A DNA stretch of 64,000 nt from Enoplolaimus lenunculus (Eukaryota; Nematoda; Enoplea; Enoplida; Thoracostomopsidae): contig JASANG010002358.1 in the NCBI GenBank assembly GCA_030248215.1, forward strand, positions 1-64,000, given 5' to 3'. Below the pieces are notes generated by a model, which ran no database searches, was not told the origin of the DNA, and saw only the letters and a program-made list of their open reading frames with translations. Shown in pieces: positions 1 through 8,366 of this stretch (within the stretch, counting starts at the first letter, position 1; each line of letters starts with the position of its first letter). The position numbers and the translations under genes are program-made.

Positions 1-26
1 TTGTTTGTTTGTTTCATCAGCAGGTG

Positions 27-911
27 TCACAAGGCAAGGAAAGCCCTGAGGTACGCCACTGAACCCTTTGGCTTGAGGACAAGCGTGCTGGGCGCTGGGT
101 CCGGATCATCTAAGTAGCGAATTCTGTAGCTTCGTGAGGCCGGACACTCCATCAAGTGCATTATTGTTTCTGGTTGCTCATGACATCTTCTGCAGTACGA
201 TTCATTTTCATCAATTTTGCCAATTCTATGTTGATATGACTTCAGCTCTATGCAGTGCCCCGAACGCATCCTTGATAGGAAGCGTTGGTCTTCGTTGTTC
301 AGTTCATTTTTGTTACCGGCACACCCGTGTTCGAAAAGCTTCTTCCCCCACGTGTGACTAACGTTGGTTGGAGCAAGTAACCGGCGTGACGCCAGTGTCT
401 TTAGCGAGTTGTATGACGTGGGTTGGGTTTCTCTGTCTTTCATTTCGGCGCCGTGTTTGGCAGCAGCATCAGCTAGTTCGTTCCCTGGGACATCGAAGTG
501 TCCCGGTACCCATTGGAATGATACACGTGTAGATCGTGTTAAGGTTGCTAGGTGTTGGTGGATGTTGGCAATAACCTGATTGCAGCAGTTGCCCCGACTT
601 TGCAGTTTTGCAAGAGCACTTTGGCTGTCGGTGCAAATTAGAAGGGATTCCGATGTCGACGCATATTGTGAGTTGAAGTAGTCCAGCGCACGTTCAATTG
701 CTATGCATTCTACGTCAAAGCTTGAGCAGTGTTTCGGGCCCGGGGTCGATATGCTGTTGATCGCTGTCGGGCTCTCTGGGTCCCCTGTTGTTAGCACAAT
801 ACCACATCCTCCGTTGATGATGCCGCCGTGTACAGAGCCATCGGTGTAGATCGTGTATGTGGGTTGGCCGTGACGTCTGATTGCCGATATAGTTGCCTCC
901 GCACAGCTGTT
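27..911 (-). CDS. LINE RNase H domain, in a different frame from the reverse transcriptase
   Basis: The carboxy-terminal RNase H domain that removes the RNA strand during element replication. The catalytic set is visible: YTDGS (near 850), then E in FDVECIAIERAL, D in LLICTDSQSALAKL, and D in QWVPGHFDVPGNELADAA. A Cys/His tail, YCRRCHEQPETIMHLMECPA, follows, as is usual after RNase H in these LINEs. The first ATG in this frame is at 797, but the TDGS motif lies upstream of it. The domain is therefore read through from the reverse transcriptase, and the reading frame changes once (a -1 shift or a small indel) somewhere around 890-930. It could be a mutation or a programmed shift; one copy cannot tell. 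Confidence 0.85.
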   Translation of the reverse strand, partial: NSCAEATISAIRRHGQPTYTIYTDGSVHGGIINGGCGIVLTTGDPESPTAINSISTPGPKHCSSFDVECIAIERALDYFNSQYASTSESLLICTDSQSALAKLQSRGNCCNQVIANIHQHLATLTRSTRVSFQWVPGHFDVPGNELADAAAKHGAEMKDRETQPTSYNSLKTLASRRLLAPTNVSHTWGKKLFEHGCAGNKNELNNEDQRFLSRMRSGHCIELKSYQHRIGKIDENESYCRRCHEQPETIMHLMECPASRSYRIRYLDDPDPAPSTLVLKPKGSVAYLRAFLAL

Positions 912-3900
912 GCATCTGCACGGTCTGGCAGGTTGTCGATTGACGGACTAATGGTAGCTGTTAGTGGCTGCCATGGCGGTCGCGGCCAGATTTTAAACTT
1001 GCTGCGGTTGACGCTTGCCTGGTCAAGCATTAAGTTCGTCAGACGTTGGCCTTCGGCTCGACACGATTTCTTGTTTATCAACCGGACTCTTGCGTCACGG
1101 GTCATCAGCGACCTGCGCGGGAACCCCTCCGGCAGATGTAGGGACTTGTTGTAGCACGTTGCTACCGCATTTTTCGCCACTGTTTCAAAGCATGGTAGTC
1201 CAGCTTCTAAGTGTAGAATTTCCGTCGGCGTCGAGCCATACATACCAGTTGTTGCGCGGCAGCATTTGAGTATGCATTCTTCGAGGCGGCGGATAGAGGT
1301 GGCAGATAAGTGTGGGGCCCATGCTCCCAAGCAGTATTGAAGGTTTGGTAGAACAAACGTTGTCGCTAGCTTGCGTAGGTCGCGGTGATTGATGCCTTGA
1401 CGGGATGAGGCTATTGATGACAGTGCTTGGCATCGTTGTTTGACTTTGCTAACTACGTCTTGTGTGTGTAGATGGAATTGTAGCATGCGGTCGAATCGGA
1501 CACTGAAGTACACCACAGAGTTGGATGGTTCCACAACTTGGCCGTCGATGGATATTTCCGGCTTGTAGTGAAATTCTTTGGTGTTCGGGGTGAACTGTAT
1601 AGCATCGCATTTTGCAGGGTTGAGGCTGAGTTTCCATTTCCGGCTCCATTCGCACAGGTCGTCCAGTGTTGTCTGAAGTCTGCTGCATGATTGCTCGTTG
1701 TTGCTTCCACTTTCCCAAATCGCGATGTCGTCCGCGTATACTGCTGCATTGGATGTTGTTAGTGATGCTGGTAGGTCGCTAGTGTAGATGTTGTATAGTA
1801 GCGGCGACAGGACGGAGCCTTGTGGGACTCCACCCCGGAAGCATCTTGCTTTTGACGTGGCGTTGCCAAATTTGACGCGGCTTTGTCGGTTCGTGAGGAA
1901 GGCCTTCAGAAAACCGACCATCTTTGTTGGAATGCCGACGTCGATGGCTTTAGATAGAAGCCCAAGATGCCATACTTTGTCAAACGCGGCGGAGTAGTCT
2001 ACCAGCGCCAGTATCGTTCGGTCAGCAGGTTTTGGTTTTTGGAAGCCATCGGCAACCGTTTGTGCGATTTGTAGGACTTGATCTTCGGTCGTTCGGAGAG
2101 GACGGAAGCCTGCTTGGAAAGGACGGAAAACCTCGTTTGTTTCGCAAAAGAAGTTAAGCCTTTGGTTGATGACTCGTTCCAGGACTTTTCCCAGGCATGA
2201 CGTGAGGCTCACGGGGCGATACGAATTGAGTTCAGCTGCACTTTTGTTCTTCTTTAGAAGCGGAATTATCACTGCTGTCTTCCATTGTTGTGGGCATTGC
2301 CCTTTGTCGAAGCATTCATTGAGTAGTTTGACGATGAACTGTATCGCTGCCGGAGGAAGGTTGCGCAACATTCTTGGGTGAATGTTATCCGGACCAGCAG
2401 CCCCGTCGATGCGCATGGCTGCGATGGCAGCGGAAACTTCGACTTCCGTTATGGCTTTGCACAGTTCAGGGTCAGCTTGTTCAGCCTTAATTGCTTCGCG
2501 GACAGTGCCTTTGAACAGGCGTTCGTGTTTGAGCAGTTTTGTTTTTGATCGCTGTGCGTATTCTGAAATGAAGGCGTTGGCTTTTTGTTTGTCCTCAACC
2601 AGCACTCGGCCGTGCACACATAGAGCCTCGTTAGGGCGGGCTTTTGGTTTGCCCCCATTGAGTGATCGTAGGGTTCTGTACACTTGTTGGGGGTTGCTTG
2701 CCGGGTTTAGGGAGTCGACAAAAGTACGCCATGCGCTATCCTTTGCTTCTTTGATGAGGCGGTTAGCTTTTTTGCATGCTTCAATCCATTGCACCCTGTT
2801 GCTCTTCATGTCTCGTCCAAGCCTGTTGCGATATTTTATGGCGATTTTGATCTCGTCATTCCACCAGGGTTTGATGTAGCTACCCCGTTTAGCGCGTGGA
2901 ACAGCTTTGTTGGACGCTTGTGTTAGTGCGGCATTTAGTAGTTTAACTTTGTCTTTTATGGATTGGCTGTGGTTGAGTTCAATCTGTTTGATGGCACCCG
3001 ATAGGATGGATTTAAATTTGTCCCAGTTTGCGCGCTTCCAAGTGAGTTTGAAACTATCAGGGTCTCTCGAACCGGTGTTGTTGATTCGGTATCGGACAAG
3101 CATTGGTCGGTGGTCTGAACCTAAATCCTCGAGAGCTGACCATTGGCTGTTGTTAGCGACATCGGTGTTTGCAAACACAACATCCGGCGATGAGTCACGG
3201 GTCCCGCTCCTACCACGTCTGGTGGGGCAGCTCGGATCATTTAGGACCGACATGTTGCTGTTCAACGACCAATCTTCGAGTGCAGTGCCGACAATGTCGG
3301 TTTCTGCGTCATCGTCCCATAGGATGGAATGCCCGTTGAAGTCGCCCCCAATGAGGACGTTGTCGCCGGACGGGAGGAACGATGTGTCTACATGCTGTGT
3401 TCTGCTCTCGGATGATGATGTTCTGACACATGGCCAGTATACGTTGCACAGCAGCATCGATCTTGTTCGTGTTAGGTGCAGTCGGATCCTCTGCATTTCC
3501 ACAATGCCACAGTTCGGCTTTTGCGGTAGCTCGGAGAATTTGATGTCATGCTTTATGAGTGCTATGAGACCGCCACCCCTGATTTGGGCAACGGTTCCCG
3601 TGTTGACGCGTCGGCTCACTTTGCGGTCTTGTCGAACTACCGCATAACCCGGCACTTTGGGATCTTTTTTGCCTTTGGTTAGCTTTGTCTCTTGGATCAG
3701 GGCAACATCGACGTTGTTACATTTGAGGAATAGTTCCAATTCGTGCAGTTTGGTGTTAATGCCATCTGCGTTCCAAAAGACAATGTTTATGCCGCTTTTC
3801 CCATATTTACTGTTCGCGTTAGACGGTTGTTTGTTGCTGCTGTTGTTGTTGACGCTGACGTTGCTGTTGCTGATGACAGTGTTGCTGTTGTTGATGTTGT

Positions 3901-4366
3901 TGTTGGTTCTCCTGGGTAGAGTTCGCGGGATTGATATGACACGGCCTGCACTTGCAGTTGTTGTTGTTGATGTTGTTGTTGCTGTGCATCCCATTGCGGG
4001 GCATGCCCAGTGACAAGTGTTGACTAGATGTAGTTGACTGTCGTTGATGTTTGAGCAACGAGCATGGCACCAGTGATGGCATTTAGTGCACTTAATAGAC
4101 CACCGACCTTTGCCAACGTGCTTTCCGCAGACCCCGCATGGATGGTGTCGAGCAGGGCCGGGATTAGGATGGATATCACCCGCACGCAGTAGAATTGTGT
4201 TGAGAGCCTCGGCGGGCATGAGACTCTCAGCTACCCAAAAAACGGTGGTGATGATCGTTGATGGACCCAGGCGCCCGGGATTGTCCCGAGGCTGCAGGGA
4301 TGCTGAGGTTGATGTCCATTGGTAAAAGCCGGTACACCATCGGCAAGGTTGGAACATCTTGTACAC
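791..4366 (-). CDS. LINE ORF: PHD-like finger, endonuclease and reverse transcriptase
   Basis: A 1,191-residue open frame for target-primed retrotransposition. A CxxC-type finger lies at about residues 77-104 (CGVCGKHVGKGRWSIKC, then CHHWCHARC). The endonuclease runs from about 190 to 430, with NADG near 198, QETK near 224, GGDFNGHS near 339 and GSDHRP near 416, which are the catalytic and DNA-binding blocks of AP-type endonucleases. The reverse transcriptase follows (YRPVSLTSCLGKVLERVI, ALVDYSAAFDKV, GVPQGSVLSPLLYNIY) with the YADD active site near residue 876, at window 1,721-1,740. A low-complexity Asn/Ser stretch separates the finger from the endonuclease. The listed start is only the first in-frame ATG; the ATG at residue 50, just before the 2A-like motif, looks a better start. 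The frame ends shortly after the thumb because the RNase H part is in another frame. Confidence 0.9.
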   Translation of the reverse strand: MYKMFQPCRWCTGFYQWTSTSASLQPRDNPGRLGPSTIITTVFWVAESLMPAEALNTILLRAGDIHPNPGPARHHPCGVCGKHVGKGRWSIKCTKCHHWCHARCSNINDSQLHLVNTCHWACPAMGCTATTTSTTTTASAGRVISIPRTLPRRTNNNINNSNTVISNSNVSVNNNSSNKQPSNANSKYGKSGINIVFWNADGINTKLHELELFLKCNNVDVALIQETKLTKGKKDPKVPGYAVVRQDRKVSRRVNTGTVAQIRGGGLIALIKHDIKFSELPQKPNCGIVEMQRIRLHLTRTRSMLLCNVYWPCVRTSSSESRTQHVDTSFLPSGDNVLIGGDFNGHSILWDDDAETDIVGTALEDWSLNSNMSVLNDPSCPTRRGRSGTRDSSPDVVFANTDVANNSQWSALEDLGSDHRPMLVRYRINNTGSRDPDSFKLTWKRANWDKFKSILSGAIKQIELNHSQSIKDKVKLLNAALTQASNKAVPRAKRGSYIKPWWNDEIKIAIKYRNRLGRDMKSNRVQWIEACKKANRLIKEAKDSAWRTFVDSLNPASNPQQVYRTLRSLNGGKPKARPNEALCVHGRVLVEDKQKANAFISEYAQRSKTKLLKHERLFKGTVREAIKAEQADPELCKAITEVEVSAAIAAMRIDGAAGPDNIHPRMLRNLPPAAIQFIVKLLNECFDKGQCPQQWKTAVIIPLLKKNKSAAELNSYRPVSLTSCLGKVLERVINQRLNFFCETNEVFRPFQAGFRPLRTTEDQVLQIAQTVADGFQKPKPADRTILALVDYSAAFDKVWHLGLLSKAIDVGIPTKMVGFLKAFLTNRQSRVKFGNATSKARCFRGGVPQGSVLSPLLYNIYTSDLPASLTTSNAAVYADDIAIWESGSNNEQSCSRLQTTLDDLCEWSRKWKLSLNPAKCDAIQFTPNTKEFHYKPEISIDGQVVEPSNSVVYFSVRFDRMLQFHLHTQDVVSKVKQRCQALSSIASSRQGINHRDLRKLATTFVLPNLQYCLGAWAPHLSATSIRRLEECILKCCRATTGMYGSTPTEILHLEAGLPCFETVAKNAVATCYNKSLHLPEGFPRRSLMTRDARVRLINKKSCRAEGQRLTNLMLDQASVNRSKFKIWPRPPWQPLTATISPSIDNLPDRADATAVRRQLYRQSDVTANPHTRSTPMALYTAASSTEDVVLC
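4154..4180 (-). other. 2A-like ribosome-skipping motif in the LINE leader
   Basis: The peptide GDIHPNPGP at ORF residues 63-71 fits the D-x-x-x-NPGP core of 2A sequences, which make the ribosome release one protein and continue with the next. It follows a short hydrophobic stretch (NTILLRA) and sits just before the zinc finger. Such motifs are known at the same place in several invertebrate non-LTR elements. Function here is inferred from the motif only. Confidence 0.7.
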
Positions 4367-4395
4367 GGTGTTGTTGTAGTTGTTGCTGCTGCTGC

Positions 4396-4562
4396 TTCTG
4401 CTTTAAGCGCAGCGCAATTTTGACTTTGCGCTGCGCTTCCAAGCGAGCGATCATTACCGCCCGCTTGGATTTGTAGATAATGGCGGGGCGCTCGCTCTCC
4501 AACCCCACATCGTACATGGAGCGCCGGCGAGCACTCCATCTGTTGTAATTCTTTGGCAGCAT
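4396..4562 (-). CDS. Possible host exon next to the LINE (unidentified)
   Basis: An acceptor-like TTTATTCCAG is followed by an open, Arg/Lys-rich reading frame beginning MLPKNYNRWSARRRSMYDVG. In the phase set by the candidate first exon at 5,562-5,628 the frame instead reads AAKELQQMECSPALHVRC and is also open into LINE sequence. I recognise neither product. The LINE may have inserted into or beside a small host gene, or this may be the LINE's own 5' region. Confidence 0.25.
4405..4438. other. Perfect 13-bp hairpin at the LINE 5' edge
   Basis: Arms AAGCGCAGCGCAA and TTGCGCTGCGCTT are separated by 8 nt. The hairpin is GC-rich in an AT-rich setting and lies between the element leader and the possible host exon. 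It may be part of the LINE 5' untranslated region. Confidence 0.5.
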
Positions 4563-4629
4563 CTGGAATAAAAATTATTACACTGCTATTTGCAAACCTC
4601 TAAACAGAAATACTTTCTATTATATGCCC

Positions 4630-5550
4630 CAAACATCAAGCAAAACCATCTATATAAAATTCGTGCTTATACCGTTAAAATCTTTACTTATTTAGCAATC
4701 ATTTGTTGATAACCTAGAAAGAAATACCACAAAGTTAAATTTCCAATTCAAAAAATTTTGCCTATCAAGGAACACTTTAAATTTTTTATAGGAATAGTAT
4801 CTCAGATCAAGCTAATATTAAACTGACTAAGCATAACTCACATTTTTTCGTTAACGGATATAAATAGGTGCAAATAATTAAAACTATAATAAAGACAGCA
4901 ATAGTTTTCTTGTCTAAAATAATAATAGATATAAGTTAGCCAAAAAATTTTAGATAAAATGTTCTTTTAGAATATTTTAATGCTAGAATTAGTGTGAACG
5001 TTTTTATAAATTTCACGGTATGAAGAACTTAACGTAATATCATAGCGAATTCCTTTTTAAAGACCAAAAAAACGATTATGAATAAGTGCCCCAAAACCGT
5101 AAAAAATTCAGGTTCCTGCATTTTTGAAAGTTGGAATAGGAACATTAACAGGAATTAAGCACTTAAAAAGTTATAAAAGTTAACAAAAATACATATTTAA
5201 TAATTGAACAAACAGTTATTTTTCAACTCGCAAAAACTAAAATGAAAACTACCAAACTTGAAAAGAACAAAATTTAAACTGAACTGAAAACAGAAATTAA
5301 ACTGCCTAAATGAAAAACAACACAAGCTTGACGCTTGGGTCCTGATCACATGGGTGATTAAAATTTTACAAAATTCTAAAACTAAGGAATTCCCTAGTTT
5401 CCAAATACAATGAAAAAACATTGTACTTTAGAAAAAAGACGCTTTTGTTGGCTTGGATTTTGATAAAAGACAATTTATATAAGCTCAGATCACCTTAAGT
5501 CATTAGTCACCTTTATAAAGTACTACCTTTATAAAGTACTAACAATAAAG
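4630..5550. other. No gene seen
   Basis: AT-rich sequence with only short chance ORFs. It contains a small tandem repeat, TTTATAAAGTACTA twice near 5,513-5,541. Confidence 0.5.
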
Positions 5551-5561
5551 TTACTGCTTAC

Positions 5562-5628
5562 CTGCTTGGTAGAATTCACATAAGCCGTACTTGTATCTGA
5601 AAAGTTGAGGGGCCATCTTTCGTGTCAT
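5562..5628 (-). CDS. Possible first exon of a small host gene (unidentified)
   Basis: The first ATG after a short AT-rich leader opens 22 codons (MTRKMAPQLFRYKYGLCEFY) ending at a good donor, CAG/GTAAGC, in phase 1. The next acceptor-like site downstream is at 4,562. The product is not recognised; a chance ORF next to a chance splice site remains possible. Confidence 0.25.
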
Positions 5629-5989
5629 AGGTAGCAAAAAGTGACAAAAATCCAGAAGTTCTATGTTTCAGATGACCACTTTATTTCTTAAACACACTCA
5701 AATATTAAAATCTATATAAATAAAAATTGCTATAACTTAAAGTGTCAATATTATATTTCGAAATCAAATGCATAGCTTAGCAGAATAAACCAAACACATC
5801 TATTATCTAGGCGTAAGTGAATTAAAGCGTTAACATGTATGTGTTAGACATGATAACGCTATATTTTACCATTAATACATGAAAACACTCACAATTAGAA
5901 TAAACCTAGTGTAGTTTATATTTTACCCTTAACATATGAAAGATTTTTTGTTAGACATATCAATTTTCCAAAATGAACTTCAAAATAAG

Positions 5990-6250
5990 CAATCACCTCA
6001 CCCGAACACACGTTGGTGCGCAAGTTCAAAGGGGTAAAAGTCGACTTCATGATGGGTGGAAAGAGAGGATGATACGGACGTGCAAACGCTATCACCTACA
6101 AGAACCAACGAGGCATGGTGGTGTTATACGTTACCGTGAGTTCCACCATGTCATAGGTGAACGTGGTTGTCGCCATCAGAGCTATGGTGTTCACCAACTG
6201 GGTAGAGGTAGAACGACGACACCGATAGCTCATGAACTCAGCGTATCCCA
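5990..6250 (+). pseudogene. Degraded histone H4-like stretch (tentative)
   Basis: The open frame here contains TRHGGVIRYREFHHVIGERG, which can be laid on the H4 segment ARRGGVKRISGLIYEETRG. Just downstream another frame gives VVAIRAMVFTNWVEVERRHR, similar in pattern to H4 ENVIRDAVTYTEHAKRKT. A histone-type 3' stem-loop follows at once. The match is weak and spread over two frames, so if it is histone-derived it is a decayed pseudogene. It could also be a small gene of the neighbouring virus-like cluster. Confidence 0.3.
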
Positions 6251-6252
6251 AC

Positions 6253-6268
6253 AGCCCTTTCAAGGGCT
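6253..6268 (+). terminator. Histone-type 3' stem-loop (candidate)
   Basis: AGCCCT-TTCA-AGGGCT: a 6-bp stem with a 4-nt loop, the geometry of replication-dependent histone mRNA ends. It is preceded by CCCAAC and followed by ACTCT and, 13 nt on, by purine-rich GTGAAAAAGA, which resembles the U7 snRNA target element. Candidate only. Confidence 0.4.
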
Positions 6269-6284
6269 ACTCTATTTTGTGAAA

Positions 6285-6305
6285 AAGATCCACCGGGTGG
6301 ATCTT
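6285..6305. other. Perfect 10-bp palindromic hairpin
   Basis: AAGATCCACC and GGTGGATCTT flank a single G, 16 bp after the first stem-loop. Two adjacent stem-loops suggest a transcript 3' end or an element boundary. Confidence 0.6.
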
Positions 6306-6495
6306 CTGTTTTTCGAACTGCAAGAAAACCAAACGTGCAAGACTCAAATGATCTATCTAATCCGAGTGGTTTTATCGTATAAAGCAAATGTTAAAAAACG
6401 TTTTCAGAGCTAAGAAGAACCAGGCTATCTCTGCAAGCAGACATTAAAAAGTGAAACTAGCTAGCTTTTTGCGCTGAATAAATATTTTCGGGGTA

Positions 6496-6548
6496 TACCA
6501 AGATCTATCATGCACCGGCAAAATGATTAAAATTTCAATCAGTTTCAT
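6496..6548 (+). promoter_or_regulatory. Shared upstream motif, copy 1
   Basis: TACCAAGATCTATCATGC followed 21 nt later by TCAATCAGTTTCAT, ending 36 nt before the ATG of the 6,585 ORF. The same pair of words stands before the zinc-finger ORF at 7,748. TCAGTT resembles an initiator. Confidence 0.5.
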
Positions 6549-6584
6549 AATAAAATTTTGCAACCTAATAACTATAATAAGAAC

Positions 6585-6947
6585 ATGGGAAATCGAACAA
6601 GTAGCACCACTTGCATGTCATGCTGCACGTCAGATAAAACGGATGATATAGTACGATGGGTTGAAGAACATTACATGAAAGAGGAAATTATGCTTTGGAA
6701 GCAGAAAATAAAAGTTTTTAATGAACAGTGCGAAAGAACAGGTGACTGGATTGATGGTGTTTCAGAATATGAACAGAAATTGAATGAATGTTTGACATGC
6801 CGAAAAGAGGTGATTGACATGGTGACATTTATTAGCAGTGAACTTAATCATGGCCACACGTTTATAAATTCAATGTTTTTATTATCATTTAAAATGCATG
6901 TGGCTTATTTCCTGCATAAGGAATATATTTGCAGCTTATTCATATAA
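6585..6947 (+). CDS. Small unidentified ORF (120 aa)
   Basis: Begins MGNRTSSTTCMSCCTSDKTD and continues with an acidic, probably helical middle (WVEEHYMKEEIMLWKQKIKV) and several cysteines. MG at the start could allow N-myristoylation. I do not recognise the family. Its ATG is preceded by the motif shared with the neighbouring zinc-finger ORF, and AATAAA lies at 6,961-6,966, so it looks like a compact complete unit. It converges with the minus-strand ORF at 7,037-7,330. Given the virus-like polymerase next door it may be a gene of that element. Confidence 0.5.
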   Translation: MGNRTSSTTCMSCCTSDKTDDIVRWVEEHYMKEEIMLWKQKIKVFNEQCERTGDWIDGVSEYEQKLNECLTCRKEVIDMVTFISSELNHGHTFINSMFLLSFKMHVAYFLHKEYICSLFI

Positions 6948-7036
6948 TATTTATTGCGAAAATAAAATATGGCAAAAGCCATCTGATGCATATGCATCAT
7001 CTGCTATATGCAGAAGTAGAGTACGCTATTTTCATT

Positions 7037-7330
7037 TTATTCATTCAAATTATTCATTACAAGGTTATACAAACGTTCTGAATATTCAATTTTAAGCTTA
7101 TCACAAATATTTTCAACAGTATTTCTATCAATTCTTTTATCATCCAGGCACCCGCCAAGCACCATATGAGCCCATTGACTTGGTTGGTCCAAAGTGCATG
7201 CTGTACATGATTGTTCCAATCTATTTCGTAATTGCATTGCTACATGCGCTGCATGTTGCTCCACAAGCTCACGTTCGACAACATGTTTTAAATCTTGCAC
7301 GAGCTGGTGTACGAGTTCCAATGAGTCCAT
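7037..7330 (-). CDS. Small unidentified ORF (97 aa)
   Basis: Begins MDSLELVHQLVQDLKHVVER and is rich in charged helical sequence (AMQLRNRLEQS, ENICDKLKIEYSERL). No family recognised. AATAAA overlaps the stop codon (7,036-7,041 on this strand), and it converges with the 6,585 ORF. Upstream on this strand, 7,405-7,545 holds three CCAAT boxes (read as ATTGGTT on the plus strand), a plausible promoter shared with the divergent zinc-finger ORF. Confidence 0.5.
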   Translation of the reverse strand: MDSLELVHQLVQDLKHVVERELVEQHAAHVAMQLRNRLEQSCTACTLDQPSQWAHMVLGGCLDDKRIDRNTVENICDKLKIEYSERLYNLVMNNLNE

Positions 7331-7404
7331 TATGCGTCAATTTTTGAGTGTCAAAATTATAAATGATTTTGTACTCCAGAATTAAGCTCATTTGTCTGCC
7401 TACA

Positions 7405-7699
7405 TTTTTTATTGGTTATTTATTGTATCGAAGGTTCTAGAACGTTGAGCTATGAAGTGATTTGATTGGTTGTTGTCAAATTATCTAGAAGCTTCGTTGG
7501 TGCTTGAATGACGTAGTGCGAATACTGCAAACTGATTGGTTATTGTTTTCCAATTTCTCCAACATTCCATAGTTGCTTCATTCTGATTCGATCAGACAAA
7601 AGTAAAACTCGTTTTAAGATACCAAGATTTATCATGCTGCTAGCAGCTCTGAAACCTATATAAAACAGTAAACTGTGCACAACCTCAATCAGTTTCATT
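7405..7699. promoter_or_regulatory. Divergent promoter region: three CCAAT boxes, shared motif copy 2, TATA box
   Basis: Three ATTGGTT words (near 7,411, 7,459 and 7,537) serve as CCAAT boxes for the minus strand. On the plus strand, motif copy 2, TACCAAGATTTATCATGC (7,620-7,637), is followed by TATATAAA (7,657-7,664) and CTCAATCAGTTTCAT (7,685-7,699), about 48 nt before the zinc-finger ATG. Confidence 0.5.
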
Positions 7700-7747
7700 T
7701 TACCAAGTTACAATTTTAACGTTCAGCTTTGCAAACGCTTAAATAGA

Positions 7748-7924
7748 ATGGCATTCAAGTGTGTTTATTGTACTAATTCGTATACTCGAAGTGATAATTT
7801 GTATAGACATATGGAGTCGGCGCATAAAGATAAGCATTTTAAATGCGTAATATGTCAGATAAGTTTTTCGAGAAAAGATAACTTGCGACGTCACATGAGG
7901 GGGCACCTTCAACCTCCTCGGTAA
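7748..7924 (+). CDS. Two-finger C2H2 zinc-finger protein (58 aa)
   Basis: Two classical fingers back to back: CVYCTNSYTRSDNLYRHMES followed by AH, then CVICQISFSRKDNLRRHMRG followed by H. Each has C-x2-C and H-x3/4-H ligands and RSDNLYRH or RKDNLRRH recognition helices, so a DNA-binding protein is likely. The small ORF is intact, with a TATA box and initiator-like sequence upstream. Similar fingers often stand at the front of metazoan DNA polymerase B virus-like elements, so I read it as the first part of the fossil element that follows rather than as an unlinked host gene. Confidence 0.65.
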   Translation: MAFKCVYCTNSYTRSDNLYRHMESAHKDKHFKCVICQISFSRKDNLRRHMRGHLQPPR

Positions 7925-8346
7925 AACCTTCACAATGTCAACGGACCACGATTGCCACCCCCACTATTTCCTGGTCAACTAACAACCACAACACCCAATA
8001 ACATTAGTACCAAAAGAAACAATAGTGCACAAGCACATTGGAGCACAACACCTGATGGACATGCATTGCCCCAGTGTTCAGCATTTGTTGACAAGGTTGG
8101 TTTTGTTAAACTTTTTAAAATGGAAAAAAGCATTAAACGAGTACTTGCAAAGTTATTACGTGATACCCGAAAAACAAATAGCAGACATTTCAATATTTTT
8201 TATAGATGTTAATGAACTTTTTGCTTAAATTACTAAATAAACGAAAAGAGCTAGGCATTAAGTTATGGATAAGCGTACAATGCACAATGAAAAAATTAGA
8301 TGATACACAAATGACGTGCCACTTTAACTGAAAGTCACGTTCGATT

Positions 8347-8366
8347 TTACCAAGATCATATATAAC
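8347..8366 (+). promoter_or_regulatory. Shared upstream motif, partial copy 3
   Basis: TTACCAAGATCATATATAAC repeats the core ACCAAGAT plus a TATA-like word, inside the fossil element and shortly before its conserved block at 8,425. Confidence 0.3.

Larger units (their letters stand above)
1..4390 (-). mobile_element. RNase H-bearing LINE (I/LOA/R1-like group), nearly complete
   Basis: A non-LTR retrotransposon read on the minus strand. In order it carries a 2A-like motif, a PHD-like zinc finger, an apurinic-type endonuclease, a reverse transcriptase and an RNase H domain. Its 3' end lies at the left edge of the window and finishes in a short (CAAA)n tail, TGAAACAAACAAACAA, as is common for LINEs of this group. 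The 5' edge is uncertain and is placed near the CAA/CAG-rich stretch around 4,380-4,400. The coding part is almost open, with one frame change before the RNase H domain, so insertion was probably recent. RNase H in a LINE points to the I/LOA/R1/Nimb group; placing it more exactly needs a reverse-transcriptase tree. Confidence 0.88.

Noticed and set aside
134-4325. Many plus-strand ORFs of 70-250 residues in the first 4.3 kb
   Set aside because: Antisense shadows of the LINE ORF; none shows a domain.
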